From assembly GCA_016708435.1 (NCBI GenBank), contig JADJFV010000008.1, positions 62,001-126,000 on the forward strand: a stretch of DNA of 64,000 bases. The letters are read 5' to 3'. The notes under the pieces were generated by a model, which was given only the letters and a program-made list of their open reading frames with translations, was not told the origin of the DNA and did not search any database. This document shows, piece by piece, positions 26,264 through 35,379 of this stretch; the stretch's first letter is position 1; each line of letters begins with the position of its first letter. The position numbers and the translations under genes were made by a program. The stretch is from Leptospiraceae bacterium. GTDB lineage: Bacteria; Spirochaetota; Leptospiria; Leptospirales; Leptospiraceae.

Positions 26264-27787
26264 TTATTTAATTCTATCGATTTCCGTATCAATTTTTTGA
26301 GCTAATTGATTCAATTTATTAGAAGTAGAGTTTAGATTTTCGGAGCCACTTCGTGTTTTCTCTGCTTGCCTGTTTACATTTTGGACGTTATCCGCAATAA
26401 TGTCGATATTTTGCTTTACTTCACCAATCAATGTCGATACTTTCTTAGAGATGGATTTGACTTTATCCGCTTCTCGATTTACTTCTGCGTTTGTTTTAAT
26501 TTCGTTTTCGATGTGCAAGCTGATAGAGAGAATTGTATTTTGAAGAGACAGAATATCAGTAAAAACACTTTGAATTACTTTTACTGAAGATTGTAGGCTC
26601 TTGGCAACATCCTCAATTTCCTGATTATTGGCTAATGTCAATGAGTCAATATTCTTAATACTCTTTGTAGTCTCCTCTGCCAATTTAAAAACTTCATTGG
26701 CTACTACGGCGAAACCTCTACCTGCATCACCTGCTCTCGCTGCTTCAATAGCTGCATTCAAACTCAAAAGATTTGTTTGAACAGCTATACTTTTAATCAT
26801 AGCCGTGATTCCATTGATCTGCTTAGAACTCTGAATAATTCTTTCAAAATTTACACTGAGGTTGGAAAGCTTTTGTGCTCCTTCGTTTCCTTTGCCGGAT
26901 AAGGTTTTAATAATTCCAGAAACACTTTCTACTTTTGACTTTTGTTCTTGTATCGTTTCAGAAAGTGCATTCATAATTTCTTTCATATTATGAATAGAAG
27001 AGGATTGTTCATTGGAAAAGTTTACAGAAGTAGAAGCAGATGTATTTGCAATTGCAATAGAACTATCCATTAGAGCACTGGAACTTACAAGTTCTCTAGA
27101 ACTATTTGAAAGCTCGGAAGCTGATTGCAAAACAATTTCCGATGTGTTTAGCAGTGAGTTGCCGGATGACTCCAAGTTTTGAACTAAAAGTTTTATATCT
27201 TCATATTGCTTGAGACTTTTAGCGGACTCATCACGAAAGTTTTTAATAGCCTTCTGGATAGAGTGAAAAAAAATCAAGGCGATAATCAGTGTTAGCCAAA
27301 TAGAAGAAATTGAATCTGTAAGAATCGATATGCGATATATCGGACCCATTTGTTTAGCAGTGTAATAAACATAGATTTCTCCAATTGTGAATAAAACTAA
27401 GTTTAAAAAAGCAATCTTACCGGAGGTAAAAAAAATAGAAGCAAGAATCACCAAAGGGAAAAACGCAGAAACTGTTGGAAAGTGTGCGGGTGTTATATTG
27501 CTTTGTAAAATGAAAATTAGAAAACCGGAAATGCTAAGAATGAATAAATGACTGGCAACTTTGTAGAATCCAACGAGTGTTAGTATTAAACTGAAGACTG
27601 AAAATACGATAGGCGGAATTTGATTGTAGTTTACGAATCCAAAGATGACTTGAATCGTAAACGTTATACTCAGAAAAAAAATCACGAAGATGTTTAGGAT
27701 GGAGAAATAGACTATTTTATCTCTCAAAACTGGATTTAAATCTTCATAATTTTTTAGCAGAAAACTCGTTAAATTATTAAAGGACAT
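26264..27787 (-). CDS. Membrane-anchored methyl-accepting chemotaxis protein (6-TM type)
   Basis: 507 residues. About six hydrophobic spans occupy residues 25-195 without a large periplasmic domain. A coiled coil then carries the tip IAVQTNLLSLNAAIEAARAGDAGRGFAVVANEV near residues 337-369. The layout matches the MCP at 10125 but the sequences are clearly different. Convergent with the receiver-PAS gene, 5 nt apart. The ligand is unknown. Confidence 0.88.
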   Translation of the reverse strand: MSFNNLTSFLLKNYEDLNPVLRDKIVYFSILNIFVIFFLSITFTIQVIFGFVNYNQIPPIVFSVFSLILTLVGFYKVASHLFILSISGFLIFILQSNITPAHFPTVSAFFPLVILASIFFTSGKIAFLNLVLFTIGEIYVYYTAKQMGPIYRISILTDSISSIWLTLIIALIFFHSIQKAIKNFRDESAKSLKQYEDIKLLVQNLESSGNSLLNTSEIVLQSASELSNSSRELVSSSALMDSSIAIANTSASTSVNFSNEQSSSIHNMKEIMNALSETIQEQKSKVESVSGIIKTLSGKGNEGAQKLSNLSVNFERIIQSSKQINGITAMIKSIAVQTNLLSLNAAIEAARAGDAGRGFAVVANEVFKLAEETTKSIKNIDSLTLANNQEIEDVAKSLQSSVKVIQSVFTDILSLQNTILSISLHIENEIKTNAEVNREADKVKSISKKVSTLIGEVKQNIDIIADNVQNVNRQAEKTRSGSENLNSTSNKLNQLAQKIDTEIDRIK

Positions 27788-28016
27788 AGAGTTTAGATTC
27801 TCCTTTTTCTGGTCGCAATTACATATCTTTAGATTTGTAGGTAAACGTCGCTCTAAACTTTCTGTATTGCATCTACCGAATGTGTCGAATAGCGATTCAA
27901 ACTATAAAGTCATGGATTTGAAAAAATTACCATGGCTAACTTGTAAAATACCAACATTTTTATTAAGATTCGTTCTAAGAATTTAAAGATTCAAATTAAT
28001 AGTCAAGCTGAAAATA

Positions 28017-29159
28017 CTACTTCTCTACAAAATTCTTTACTCTTTCAACTACCGCAGGATCGTTTAACAGTGCCGAATGAGTCCAGGTAGAATAAAAAGT
28101 ATCATAGGAAATTCCTTTGGGAGGAAATGAATTTTTCTCTAGAACACGGCCATCGCCTGGTTCGCGTGGTAGACTTAGAAAGTCCCATCCGTTTACACTT
28201 TGTTTGCCGTTCTTTTGAATTTTAGAGAGAGTCTGATGTGCTTTGCCGGTCACTACAAGAATAGGCGGATACTTTATATTAGCTGCCTTTATCTGCTCTT
28301 TAAATTGTTTTGCTTTATTCAATGCCCTGGTTAAAAAAGTAAAGTTCTTCTCGTTAGGATCAGATTCTTTAGCAAACAAACTAAATTTATTTTTTTTCCA
28401 ATCTTCGGGAGAATAGAAATTAACCTCAATTGGGTTTCCAGTATTGTCTTCTACCACTACTCTTTCTTTTGTTTCAATTGGAAATAAAGTATAGACAGAT
28501 GGCATTGTAAACAAGACTTCTGGAGAAAGTATTTTTTGATTTAATCCGTTTGCAATTCCAGTATGTAAGTCCTCCATAAATCCGATTCCACCATAAAAAG
28601 GAACTCCCACAAAAACTACTTTTTGAAATAACTCAGGACGTTTATTTAAAAGTGCAAGTGTAATTAGTCCACCCATGCTGTGAGCGACTACTGTGATGTT
28701 AGCCTCTGAATTTTCTCTGCGAATATTTTCTAAGAAAGCTTCAAAAGAAGAAACATTTTCTAAATTGTCTCTTCTCCAATCGTAGGCAAATGGATAAAAC
28801 TTATCACCGTAGATTTTTCTTCCAGCAGAAAGCCAGGGGCTATAAACTTTTTCTTCGAGGATAAATGGAATTACCTTCACTTCGGATAATACTTCTTTAG
28901 GACGGATAGAATCCTTGTCCTGTTTGTCTCCCTGCCATGTTAGCGGCAAAGATAGATTAGGCGTATCTAACCCTAGTCCCTGAGAGCCATTCAACCAAAC
29001 AGTAGAATCCTTTTCATCGACTAAAAGGGAGCCTTTGATTCCATGAATAAATACAACGATAGTTTTTTTGTTTACCTGTTTAGAATTCATAGTAGCCTCA
29101 CAACCCAAAAAGAAAAAAGCGGTAAAACAAAGTATACCGCTTAATAGTTTAAATTTCAA
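28017..29159 (-). CDS. LCAT-like lipase/acyltransferase lipoprotein (alpha/beta hydrolase)
   Basis: 380 residues. A signal peptide ends in a lipobox FFFLGC (Cys20), so it is probably anchored in the outer or inner membrane. An alpha/beta hydrolase core follows, with the oxyanion segment VVFIHGIKGS and nucleophile elbow VVAHSMGGL. A YDWRRDN motif is typical of LCAT/PLA2-XV-like enzymes, which cleave or transfer acyl chains from phospholipids. A late TWTHSAL may carry the catalytic His. It follows the carboxynorspermidine synthase gene by ~70 nt containing hairpins. Confidence 0.82.
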   Translation of the reverse strand: MKFKLLSGILCFTAFFFLGCEATMNSKQVNKKTIVVFIHGIKGSLLVDEKDSTVWLNGSQGLGLDTPNLSLPLTWQGDKQDKDSIRPKEVLSEVKVIPFILEEKVYSPWLSAGRKIYGDKFYPFAYDWRRDNLENVSSFEAFLENIRRENSEANITVVAHSMGGLITLALLNKRPELFQKVVFVGVPFYGGIGFMEDLHTGIANGLNQKILSPEVLFTMPSVYTLFPIETKERVVVEDNTGNPIEVNFYSPEDWKKNKFSLFAKESDPNEKNFTFLTRALNKAKQFKEQIKAANIKYPPILVVTGKAHQTLSKIQKNGKQSVNGWDFLSLPREPGDGRVLEKNSFPPKGISYDTFYSTWTHSALLNDPAVVERVKNFVEK

Positions 29160-29195
29160 TTTAACCCCTTAGCCCCAAAGGGGCGACATATCTTC

Positions 29196-29221
29196 CTGCA
29201 TAGTCTGCAAGGACTATGCAG
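29196..29221. repeat. 10-bp perfect hairpin between two minus-strand genes
   Basis: Arms CTGCATAGTC (29196-29205) and GACTATGCAG (29212-29221) flank a 6-nt loop. A second small hairpin, GCCCC-AAA-GGGGC, lies at 29172-29184. Neither has a following T-run on the minus strand, so attenuation or RNA stability is possible but not shown. Confidence 0.5.
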
Positions 29222-29232
29222 CGTAGTTCAAA

Positions 29233-30456
29233 TCATTTCGGTGTTCTATCTTCAATCACCGTCGGCAAACCGATCTTATCCAACAAAGCTATCAGTGGAT
29301 CTGGATCTAACTCTTCTACATTGACCATCGTCTGTGGATTCCAAATTCCCTGTGCAACTAGCATAGCAGCGGCTACTGGTGGAACGCCAGCAGTGTAAGA
29401 AATACCTTGTGACTCTACTTCTTTGTAACACTCTGCATGGTCGCAAGTATTGTAGATAAAGATTTCTTTGTATTTGCCGTCTTTGGTTCCTTTGACTAAA
29501 TCACCGATACAAGTGTGACCTGTGTATGTCGGAGCGAGAGAGCCTGGATCAGGAAGAACTGCTTTTAAAACTTTGAGAGGGATTACTTCTAATCCTTCCG
29601 CTGTTTTAACAGGTTTTTCAGAAAGCATTCCAATATTTCTAAGAACATTAAATACATTCAAATAATGATCTCCAAACCCCATCCAAAATCTTATGCTATT
29701 TGCATCTATGTTTTTAGAAAGAGAATGAAGCTCGTCATGTCCGGTGAGGTAAATAGGTTGTTTGCCCACAACTGGAAAATCATAAACCCATTTTTCGGAG
29801 TGCATTGGTTTTTCTACCCATTTGCGATCTATCCATGTCCAGACTTTGCTGAACTCTCTAAAATTAATCTCAGGGTCAAAGTTAGTCGCAAAGTATTTTC
29901 CATGACTTCCAGCGTTTACATCTAATATGTCGATGGTGTCGATTTTATCGAAATGATGTTTAACGGCTAACGCTGCCCATGCGTTGACAACACCCGGATC
30001 AAAACCAATTCCTAAAATTGCATTGATACCGCGCTCTTTACAACGATCTTTTCTTTTCCATTCGTAATTTGCATACCAAGGTGGATCTTCGCAAACTTTG
30101 TCTGGATCTTCGTGGATTGCAGTATCCATATAAGTCACACCAGCTTCGAGGCAAGCTTCAAGAACTGACATATTTACAAATGCAGTTCCGAGATTCATTA
30201 CGATTTCGGAATTGGTTTCTTTGATGAGTTTGACCGTAGCCGCTACATCAAAGGCGTCGATTTGTCTGGAATAGAGTTTTTTAGATTTGTCTTTTAGGTT
30301 TCCTTTTTTGTGGATACCTTCGATTATCTTGTCACACTTCTCAAGCTTACGAGAAGCAATGCAGATATCGCCTAACACGTCGTTATTCTGTGCCGCTTTG
30401 TGGGCAGCAACATTGGCAACTCCGCCTGCTCCTATGATTAATACATTTTTCTTCAA
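29233..30456 (-). CDS. Carboxynorspermidine synthase (saccharopine dehydrogenase family)
   Basis: 407 residues. The N-terminal Rossmann motif is VLIIGAGGVANVAAHKAA (residues 5-22), followed by the saccharopine-dehydrogenase-like segments MNLGTAFVNMSVLEACLEAGVTYMDTA and GIGFDPGVVNAWA. It joins aspartate semialdehyde with a diamine and reduces the product, making carboxy(nor)spermidine in the cytoplasm. Assignment over lysine metabolism rests on its partner: the decarboxylase NspC is 17 nt upstream on the same strand. Confidence 0.88.
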   Translation of the reverse strand: MKKNVLIIGAGGVANVAAHKAAQNNDVLGDICIASRKLEKCDKIIEGIHKKGNLKDKSKKLYSRQIDAFDVAATVKLIKETNSEIVMNLGTAFVNMSVLEACLEAGVTYMDTAIHEDPDKVCEDPPWYANYEWKRKDRCKERGINAILGIGFDPGVVNAWAALAVKHHFDKIDTIDILDVNAGSHGKYFATNFDPEINFREFSKVWTWIDRKWVEKPMHSEKWVYDFPVVGKQPIYLTGHDELHSLSKNIDANSIRFWMGFGDHYLNVFNVLRNIGMLSEKPVKTAEGLEVIPLKVLKAVLPDPGSLAPTYTGHTCIGDLVKGTKDGKYKEIFIYNTCDHAECYKEVESQGISYTAGVPPVAAAMLVAQGIWNPQTMVNVEELDPDPLIALLDKIGLPTVIEDRTPK

Positions 30457-30473
30457 ATTTTTTCTCCTATAAT

Positions 30474-31586
30474 TTATGAAAGGCTATTTACAAAATCTTG
30501 GTAACTAAATTTTTTAATTAGTTCAATCTCACCATTTAAACGCTTCACTGCAATCGATGGCATCTGGATTCCATTAAACCAATTTTTCTTGACCATCGTA
30601 TAGCCGGCGGCATCGGCAAAAGTCACAATGCTTCCAATTTCTAACTTTTCTGGAAACGAATACGTTCCAAAAATATCTCCTGCAAGACAGGTTCTACCCG
30701 CGACCATATACTGATGAGTTCCGACTTCCGGTAAATCCATCTTTGCCTCTAGATGATAGATACAAAGATCTAGCATATGAGTCTCTACAGCAGCGTCCAC
30801 TATCGCAATATCTATTTCGTTTCTTACTATGTCTAGAACTTTTGTGACAAAATATCCTGATTTAGTAATGGCAGTCTCACCCGGCTCTAAGTAAATCTGG
30901 ACATTAAAACGCTTTGAAAATTCTGAAAGTTTATCACAAAATTTATCAAAAGGATATCCTTCTTTGGTAAAATAAATTCCACCACCTAAACTCACCCATT
31001 CTAGTCCTTGCAGCAAATCACTGTAATTCTCTGCTATGGTATCTAGAATTTTTGCGAAGCTTTCAAAGTTATCGTTATCACAATTGCAGTGAAACATAAC
31101 ACCTGTTAGCTCCTTGCTGACCTGATTGATTTCTTCTTTATCAGTTGCGCCAAGTCTTGAATACTTACGAGCAGGATTTGCCAGATCAAAATCAGAATGA
31201 CTTACGCCGGGATTAATTCTTAAACCAATTGGAATTTCTCGGACATGCGGAAGAAATTTTTTTAGCTGAGAAACAGAGTTAAAAATAATCTTGGTGGCAA
31301 ATTCTTTTACTTCTAAAATTTCCTCTTCCGACCAAGCGACACTATAAGCGTGGACTTCTTTTTGAAATTTCTCTGCACCGAGCTTGGCTTCATATAGAGA
31401 ACTCGAAGTTGTGCCGTCCATGTATTCTTTCATTAAATCAAAAACTGACCAGGTAGAAAAACATTTGAGAGCAAGCACAGACTTTGCTCCCGTTCTCTCT
31501 CTCAGGATAGAAATTTTTTCTAAATTCTTTAAGAGTTTTGATTCATCGATTAAGTAGTAAGGAGTTTGTATATTTGTTTCGTTCAT
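30474..31586 (-). CDS. nspC: Carboxynorspermidine decarboxylase NspC
   Basis: 370 residues of the fold-III PLP decarboxylase family. The PLP Lys is in SVLALKCFS (K41). GLRINPGVSHSDFDLANPARKYSRLG is the typical substrate loop, and EWVSLGGGIYFTKEGYP the glycine loop. CLAGDIFGTY holds the Cys of the second subunit's active site. It decarboxylates carboxy(nor)spermidine to (nor)spermidine, the last step of the alternative polyamine route. Probably the first gene of a two-gene operon. Confidence 0.92.
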   Translation of the reverse strand: MNETNIQTPYYLIDESKLLKNLEKISILRERTGAKSVLALKCFSTWSVFDLMKEYMDGTTSSSLYEAKLGAEKFQKEVHAYSVAWSEEEILEVKEFATKIIFNSVSQLKKFLPHVREIPIGLRINPGVSHSDFDLANPARKYSRLGATDKEEINQVSKELTGVMFHCNCDNDNFESFAKILDTIAENYSDLLQGLEWVSLGGGIYFTKEGYPFDKFCDKLSEFSKRFNVQIYLEPGETAITKSGYFVTKVLDIVRNEIDIAIVDAAVETHMLDLCIYHLEAKMDLPEVGTHQYMVAGRTCLAGDIFGTYSFPEKLEIGSIVTFADAAGYTMVKKNWFNGIQMPSIAVKRLNGEIELIKKFSYQDFVNSLS

Positions 31587-31831
31587 TTCGTTATTCTACT
31601 TCTTGTTAAATGCTAATAGAATTGTCAATCCATCTTATGCATTTCGTTTGACTTTACTTACGTAAAAAAGATTTTGTAAAGTTACAGTAAGTTTACGAGA
31701 GAGTTAAAAATGAAACACAGCAAAAAAGAAGCAGAAAAACTGGCAACTCTTTGGAACGATGATTGAGTGGTAGATTTTGGAAATTTTTATAAATTATAAT
31801 GGGCGGACCACTGTAAGGAATTTCCTGGCTA
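31587..31831. other. Intergenic remnant region before a 5'-deleted MFS gene
   Basis: This stretch holds a short ORF at 31710-31766 (18 aa, MKHSKKEAEKLATLWNDD) with a GAGAGAG-like ribosome-binding site. Around 31650-31695 it also has repeated TTTAC/GTAAA motifs, including the palindrome TTACGTAA. The short ORF looks like the broken start of a lost gene. No transporter N-terminus is present. Confidence 0.35.
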
Positions 31832-32797
31832 TGATGTATCGTATTAGTTTTACCCGCTGTGCAAGGCTTAGCACTCGGAGGTGAATACGGAGGAGCCGCA
31901 ACTTATATCGCCGAGCATTCGCCAGACGAAAAACGTGGTTATTATACAAGCTTCATCCAAACGACTGCAACACTTGGTCTATTTGTTTCCATCGGGGTAA
32001 TACTATTAACCCGCTCGACTCTTTCTCCTTCTGACTTCAACGATTGGGGCTGGAGAATTCCTTTTTTACTTTCCGCATTTTTAGTTTTAATTTCCTATTA
32101 TATACGTATCCGATTAGAAGAATCTCCTTTATTTCTCGAAATGAAATCATCGGGGAAAACATCGCTTAACCCCATTAAAGAAAGCTTTGGAAATCGAGCC
32201 AATCTCAAGCTAGTATTAATCGCGCTCTTTGGAGCAACTGCGGGACAGGGAGTGATTTGGTATACAGGACAGTTCTATGCGTTAAGCTTCTTAGAAAAAA
32301 TTCTAAAAGTAGAATACACAACCGCCTACACAGTAGTTGCCGTAGCACTCGCTCTTGCGACTCCTTTCTTTATATTCTTCGGAAGTCTCTCTGATAGAAT
32401 TGGTCGTAAAAAAATCATCATGACCGGTTGTATCCTAGCGGCTATTCTATATATTCCACCATACTCCGCCATGGCTCGCTTCGTAAACAACCCATTTATG
32501 CTAACCGTATTCGTATTCGTGCAAGTCTTACTTGTCACAATGGTCTACGGTCCAATAGCCGCTTTTCTAGTAGAAATTTTTCCAACTCGCATTCGCTATA
32601 CTTCTATGTCTTTGCCCTATCATATCGGCAACGGAGTCTTCGGCGGCTTAACACCGTTTATCGCTTCAAGCGTAGTAGCGGCTACAGGCAACATCTATGC
32701 GGGATTGATTTATCCAATATCAGTTGCACTGATTACTTTTGTGATTGGATCTTTTCTATTGCCTGAGAGTCATAAGTTGGAGATTGAGAGGGAGTGA
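31832..32797 (+). pseudogene. MFS metabolite:H+ symporter (MHS-type), N-terminal part deleted
   Basis: The homologous frame begins just after a TGA at 31832 and enters the family at LPAVQGLALGGEYGGAATYIAEH, which in MHS transporters lies after TM4 (about residue 120). A GTG at 31859 could start a 312-residue chain. About eight spans remain, with RIGRKK between TM8-TM9 equivalents and a normal C-terminus (PFIAS ... LLPESHK). The missing first four helices make transport unlikely. The upstream sequence is unrelated, which points to a deletion or recombination scar. Confidence 0.72.
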
Positions 32798-32826
32798 TGG
32801 TTTGCGATTCTTCGGTTGCAACAATT

Positions 32827-32897
32827 TGTCATTCCCGATATCGCTTGGCGGTAGCAGATGCAAAGATACCGTATCGGGTGGAATATGAGGGGTGACA
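32827..32897. repeat. TGTCA/TGACA-bounded palindromic repeat element
   Basis: It begins TGTCATTCCCGATA and ends TATCGGGTGGAATATGAGGGGTGACA. The ends are inverted, and an inner 7-bp pair (CCCGATA / TATCGGG) is perfect. A shorter related piece (TTGTCATGGTGAACC ... TCGTGAC) follows at 32911-32942. Similar elements occur at 54518-54585 and 61035-61180. Confidence 0.6.
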
Positions 32898-32965
32898 TAG
32901 AAATATTCGGTTGTCATGGTGAACCTGTAGAACCATCGTGACTAGAAAAATTAGAATAAATCGTT

Positions 32966-33017
32966 AAAAAATAAAATGAAGGGGCGAAAGCGCTTTCGCG
33001 CCTTCATTTTATTTTTT
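32966..33017. terminator. Long palindromic bidirectional terminator
   Basis: A 52-nt palindrome with a single mismatch lies between the convergent MFS remnant and DnaE-like gene. The outer 17 bp are AAAAAATAAAATGAAGG and its complement; the core is GCGAAAGC-GCTTTCGC. A-tract and T-tract edges give a stem followed by U-run in both directions, the expected form of a two-way intrinsic terminator. Confidence 0.78.
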
Positions 33018-33060
33018 CGCAATCTACGGATAACATATGTAAGTCAGTGAAACAAGATAA

Positions 33061-34204
33061 TCAATGCCTTGCTTTCATTTTCTCATATCGCTTTTTCACA
33101 ATCTCTTTATGATTTTCGACTTTCCAAATTGCGGTAGTAAATTCAATCGGGTAGTGAGCTTTTATAAAAGCCATTTGGTAGCTGATAAGGCAATGGGATA
33201 TGGCTTGAGACTTACTGTAAGTATTCTCGGCTTGTTTTTCTAAGACTTCCCAAATAGAAATTAAATCTTTTCCTAATATTCCATTTTCATTTCCAAGTTT
33301 TAGAAATGTATACTTTATCTCTTCTAATTTATCAGGATTTTTACTTTTAAAAATCTTAACAAATTGAGATGCATCGTATAGACTAATGCCTATTAGCTCA
33401 TGAATGATTTCAGTAACTTGCTCTTGAAAGACTAAGATCCCATAAGTTTCTTTGGTGTGCTTATCAAATACAGAATGAATTTTTTCGATTTCGTTAAGAT
33501 TTAACCGGTTTTGAATATACTTATCCAAGATACCTGAATTAATTTGACTGGGACGATACAAGGAATGAAGAGTATAAAGATGAGTAAATGTTTCTGGCTT
33601 TAAGCGATGTAAAGATTCTCTCATTCCATTGCTTTGAAATAGAATTATATTTTCCACTTTTCCGTCTTGATATAGCGCATACGTATTTTTATCCTCTAGA
33701 GAAATCTTTTTCAAATCAAAGTATCTGCCTTCCTTTCTAGAAATTATTTTTACTGCCTCTGCGATTATATCTACTTCTCTAAAATAATATAGATTCAAAT
33801 TTGGATTAAGGTTTATACCTACTTTTATAAATTTTACTTCTTTAGCAATTCTAGCTGCCTCTAGTTGAATTTGTTCGTAATAATTTTTATTCAAATACTT
33901 TCTGATTAATCGAAAGTTTCCAAAATTAATCCAAATAGACAAAATGTCTTTACCATAATCTGACTGAAAAATCTGTTCAGGGATGAGCCCCCAATGAATT
34001 GGATCGATTTTTGTAATTCCTAAAATATAATAAAATCTCTCTGCCGAGTCCCGTCTTCCTAATTTCTGTAAATTCAAATTCTATTTGCTTTTTTAATTCT
34101 TCTGTTAGAATAGAATACTTCTGTAAAACTTTTCGTTCCACATTCTCTTTTAGTTTTAGAAATAGTTCTTCTTCGCTTAGGGCAAGTATTTCTTTCGGCT
34201 TCAT
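33061..34204 (-). pseudogene. Degenerate DnaE-like (DNA polymerase III alpha) protein, frameshifted
   Basis: Two overlapping frames together match part of the DnaE palm/fingers. The first (start 34204, ribosome-binding AGGAG) covers the region up to EFTEIRKTG. The second (33061-34077, 338 aa) holds GRRDSAERFYYILGITKIDPIHWGL, SNGMRESLHRLKPETF, LHSLYRPSQINSG, TYGILVFQEQV and SQAISHCLISYQMAFIKAHYPIEF. About 25 residues seem lost at the junction. The catalytic PDIDxDF is replaced by SIWINF, so two metal-binding Asp are gone and polymerase activity is not expected. Either a pseudogene or a repurposed non-catalytic protein. Operator site 34250-34266 lies just upstream. Confidence 0.7.
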
Positions 34205-34249
34205 TGAATTCTCCTGCAAAATAGACTAGCATAAGCGAGGTAATATATT

Positions 34250-34266
34250 CGGAAAATCATTTTCCG
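34250..34266. promoter_or_regulatory. 17-bp palindromic operator, site 1
   Basis: CGGAAAAT-C-ATTTTCCG is a perfect palindrome with one central base. It lies in the divergent region between the DnaE-like gene and the tandem paralogue operon. Matching sites occur at 35312-35328 and 38054-38070, each in front of a gene of this cluster. Confidence 0.75.
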
Positions 34267-34314
34267 GAAAAAGAAGATAGTTCATGTTAGATTGTTAGAA
34301 ATGAGGATAATGAA

Positions 34315-34887
34315 TTGTTAAATGACTATAAAAATAATCTAAACCTATTCTATTTTTTCTTAGAGCATCAAAGTTTTTCTAAAAAGCCAGATAGTATTTT
34401 TACTAGAAATGAAAAGATTTTCAATCATCCTTTATTACAAGACTATTTAGGAAAATCTTTTTGTAATTTTCTATTAGCGTTAAATTCTTTATTCAAAAAC
34501 AAGCAATTTCAGGACAGGGCTTCTATGCTCATGAGCGCTGAGTTAAGTCAGATCATTAGTTTTAATACTGTAGTGTATTATCTTTACCAAGATATTGATA
34601 GTAAAATGCTACTATCTGAAGAAGACAAAAATAAACTTAGACGTTTACTCATTAAAATGATTCATGCAATTGCTTCTTTGAAAGATATTCTAGATTTTCT
34701 TTTAATGCATAATCATAAAAAGGGAGCTAATTTTATTTTTCCGAAGTTTAATTTCAAGCTTAGGCTATTTTACGTATTCTTATTTACTTATTATGTTTCC
34801 ATTTTAATACTTTCTCCTTTGATTCCTTTTTTTGAACGTTACTATTCCAAAACTAAAATTTCCAATCCAAAAGAGGATGAGCTATGA
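34315..34887 (+). CDS. Unrecognised protein with C-terminal membrane segment, tandem paralogue A
   Basis: 190 residues starting at TTG with a GAGGA ribosome-binding site 7 nt upstream; no in-frame ATG is available. The N-terminal ~120 residues are helical and resemble the next gene (NHPLLQDYLGKSFCNFLLALNSLFKNKQFQ here, NDPEIQSLIGKLLCDYLLEINCLFINRQFE there). One hydrophobic span lies near 150-172. I do not recognise the family. Its stop overlaps the start of paralogue B. Operator site 1 lies about 50 nt upstream. Confidence 0.65.
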   Translation: MLNDYKNNLNLFYFFLEHQSFSKKPDSIFTRNEKIFNHPLLQDYLGKSFCNFLLALNSLFKNKQFQDRASMLMSAELSQIISFNTVVYYLYQDIDSKMLLSEEDKNKLRRLLIKMIHAIASLKDILDFLLMHNHKKGANFIFPKFNFKLRLFYVFLFTYYVSILILSPLIPFFERYYSKTKISNPKEDEL

Positions 34888-35285
34888 TTATAATTGATAA
34901 AGAAAAGTTAAGCGCAATGAGTATGGATGAAATTTACTTCGTCCTTGAAGAAGAACAATTTTTTATAAAATCCGAAAGGCTTATAAATGATCCTGAAATT
35001 CAAAGTTTAATCGGTAAATTGCTCTGCGATTATCTATTGGAAATTAATTGCCTATTCATAAATCGACAATTTGAAGCGCCCGGTTCACTGTCTATAATCA
35101 GCCAATTATTCATTCCAAGTAACAATATCATATCTAATTTGCAAAAGAAAATAAAAAATGAATTTCAAATTCTGAATAGCGAAGTAGAAGATTTAATCTG
35201 CACTACCATTATTTTTAAGCTACTCGCTGATGATTTCTACAATAAATTGTTAATTCGAAATAGAAAGAAAAATCTAAAAATGTAA
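34884..35285 (+). CDS. Unrecognised soluble protein, tandem paralogue B
   Basis: 133 residues, ATG overlapping the previous stop (ATGA). It shares the helical core of paralogue A, including xDPxIQxxxGKxxCDYLLxxNxLFxNRQFE, but lacks the membrane span and ends in a basic tail. The pair probably arose by duplication and may form a membrane-bound plus soluble partnership. Function is unknown. It is followed by operator site 2. Confidence 0.62.
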   Translation: MIIIDKEKLSAMSMDEIYFVLEEEQFFIKSERLINDPEIQSLIGKLLCDYLLEINCLFINRQFEAPGSLSIISQLFIPSNNIISNLQKKIKNEFQILNSEVEDLICTTIIFKLLADDFYNKLLIRNRKKNLKM

Positions 35286-35311
35286 TCACGGAATGCTACT
35301 AATTTCCTATT

Positions 35312-35328
35312 CGGAAAATCTTTTTCCG
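35312..35328. promoter_or_regulatory. 17-bp palindromic operator, site 2
   Basis: CGGAAAAT-C-TTTTTCCG differs from site 1 by one base. A TATTAT hexamer follows at 35341-35346. It lies upstream of the four-span membrane protein if that gene starts at 35380. Confidence 0.7.
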
Positions 35329-35379
35329 ATAAATAAAATCTATTATGCTACACTGCAAGAAAAACGAGGTATAAAAAAA

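Noticed and set aside
35293..35379. Longer start for the four-span membrane protein
   Set aside because: It would code through the palindromic operator and has no ribosome-binding site; the ATG at 35380 has GAGG.
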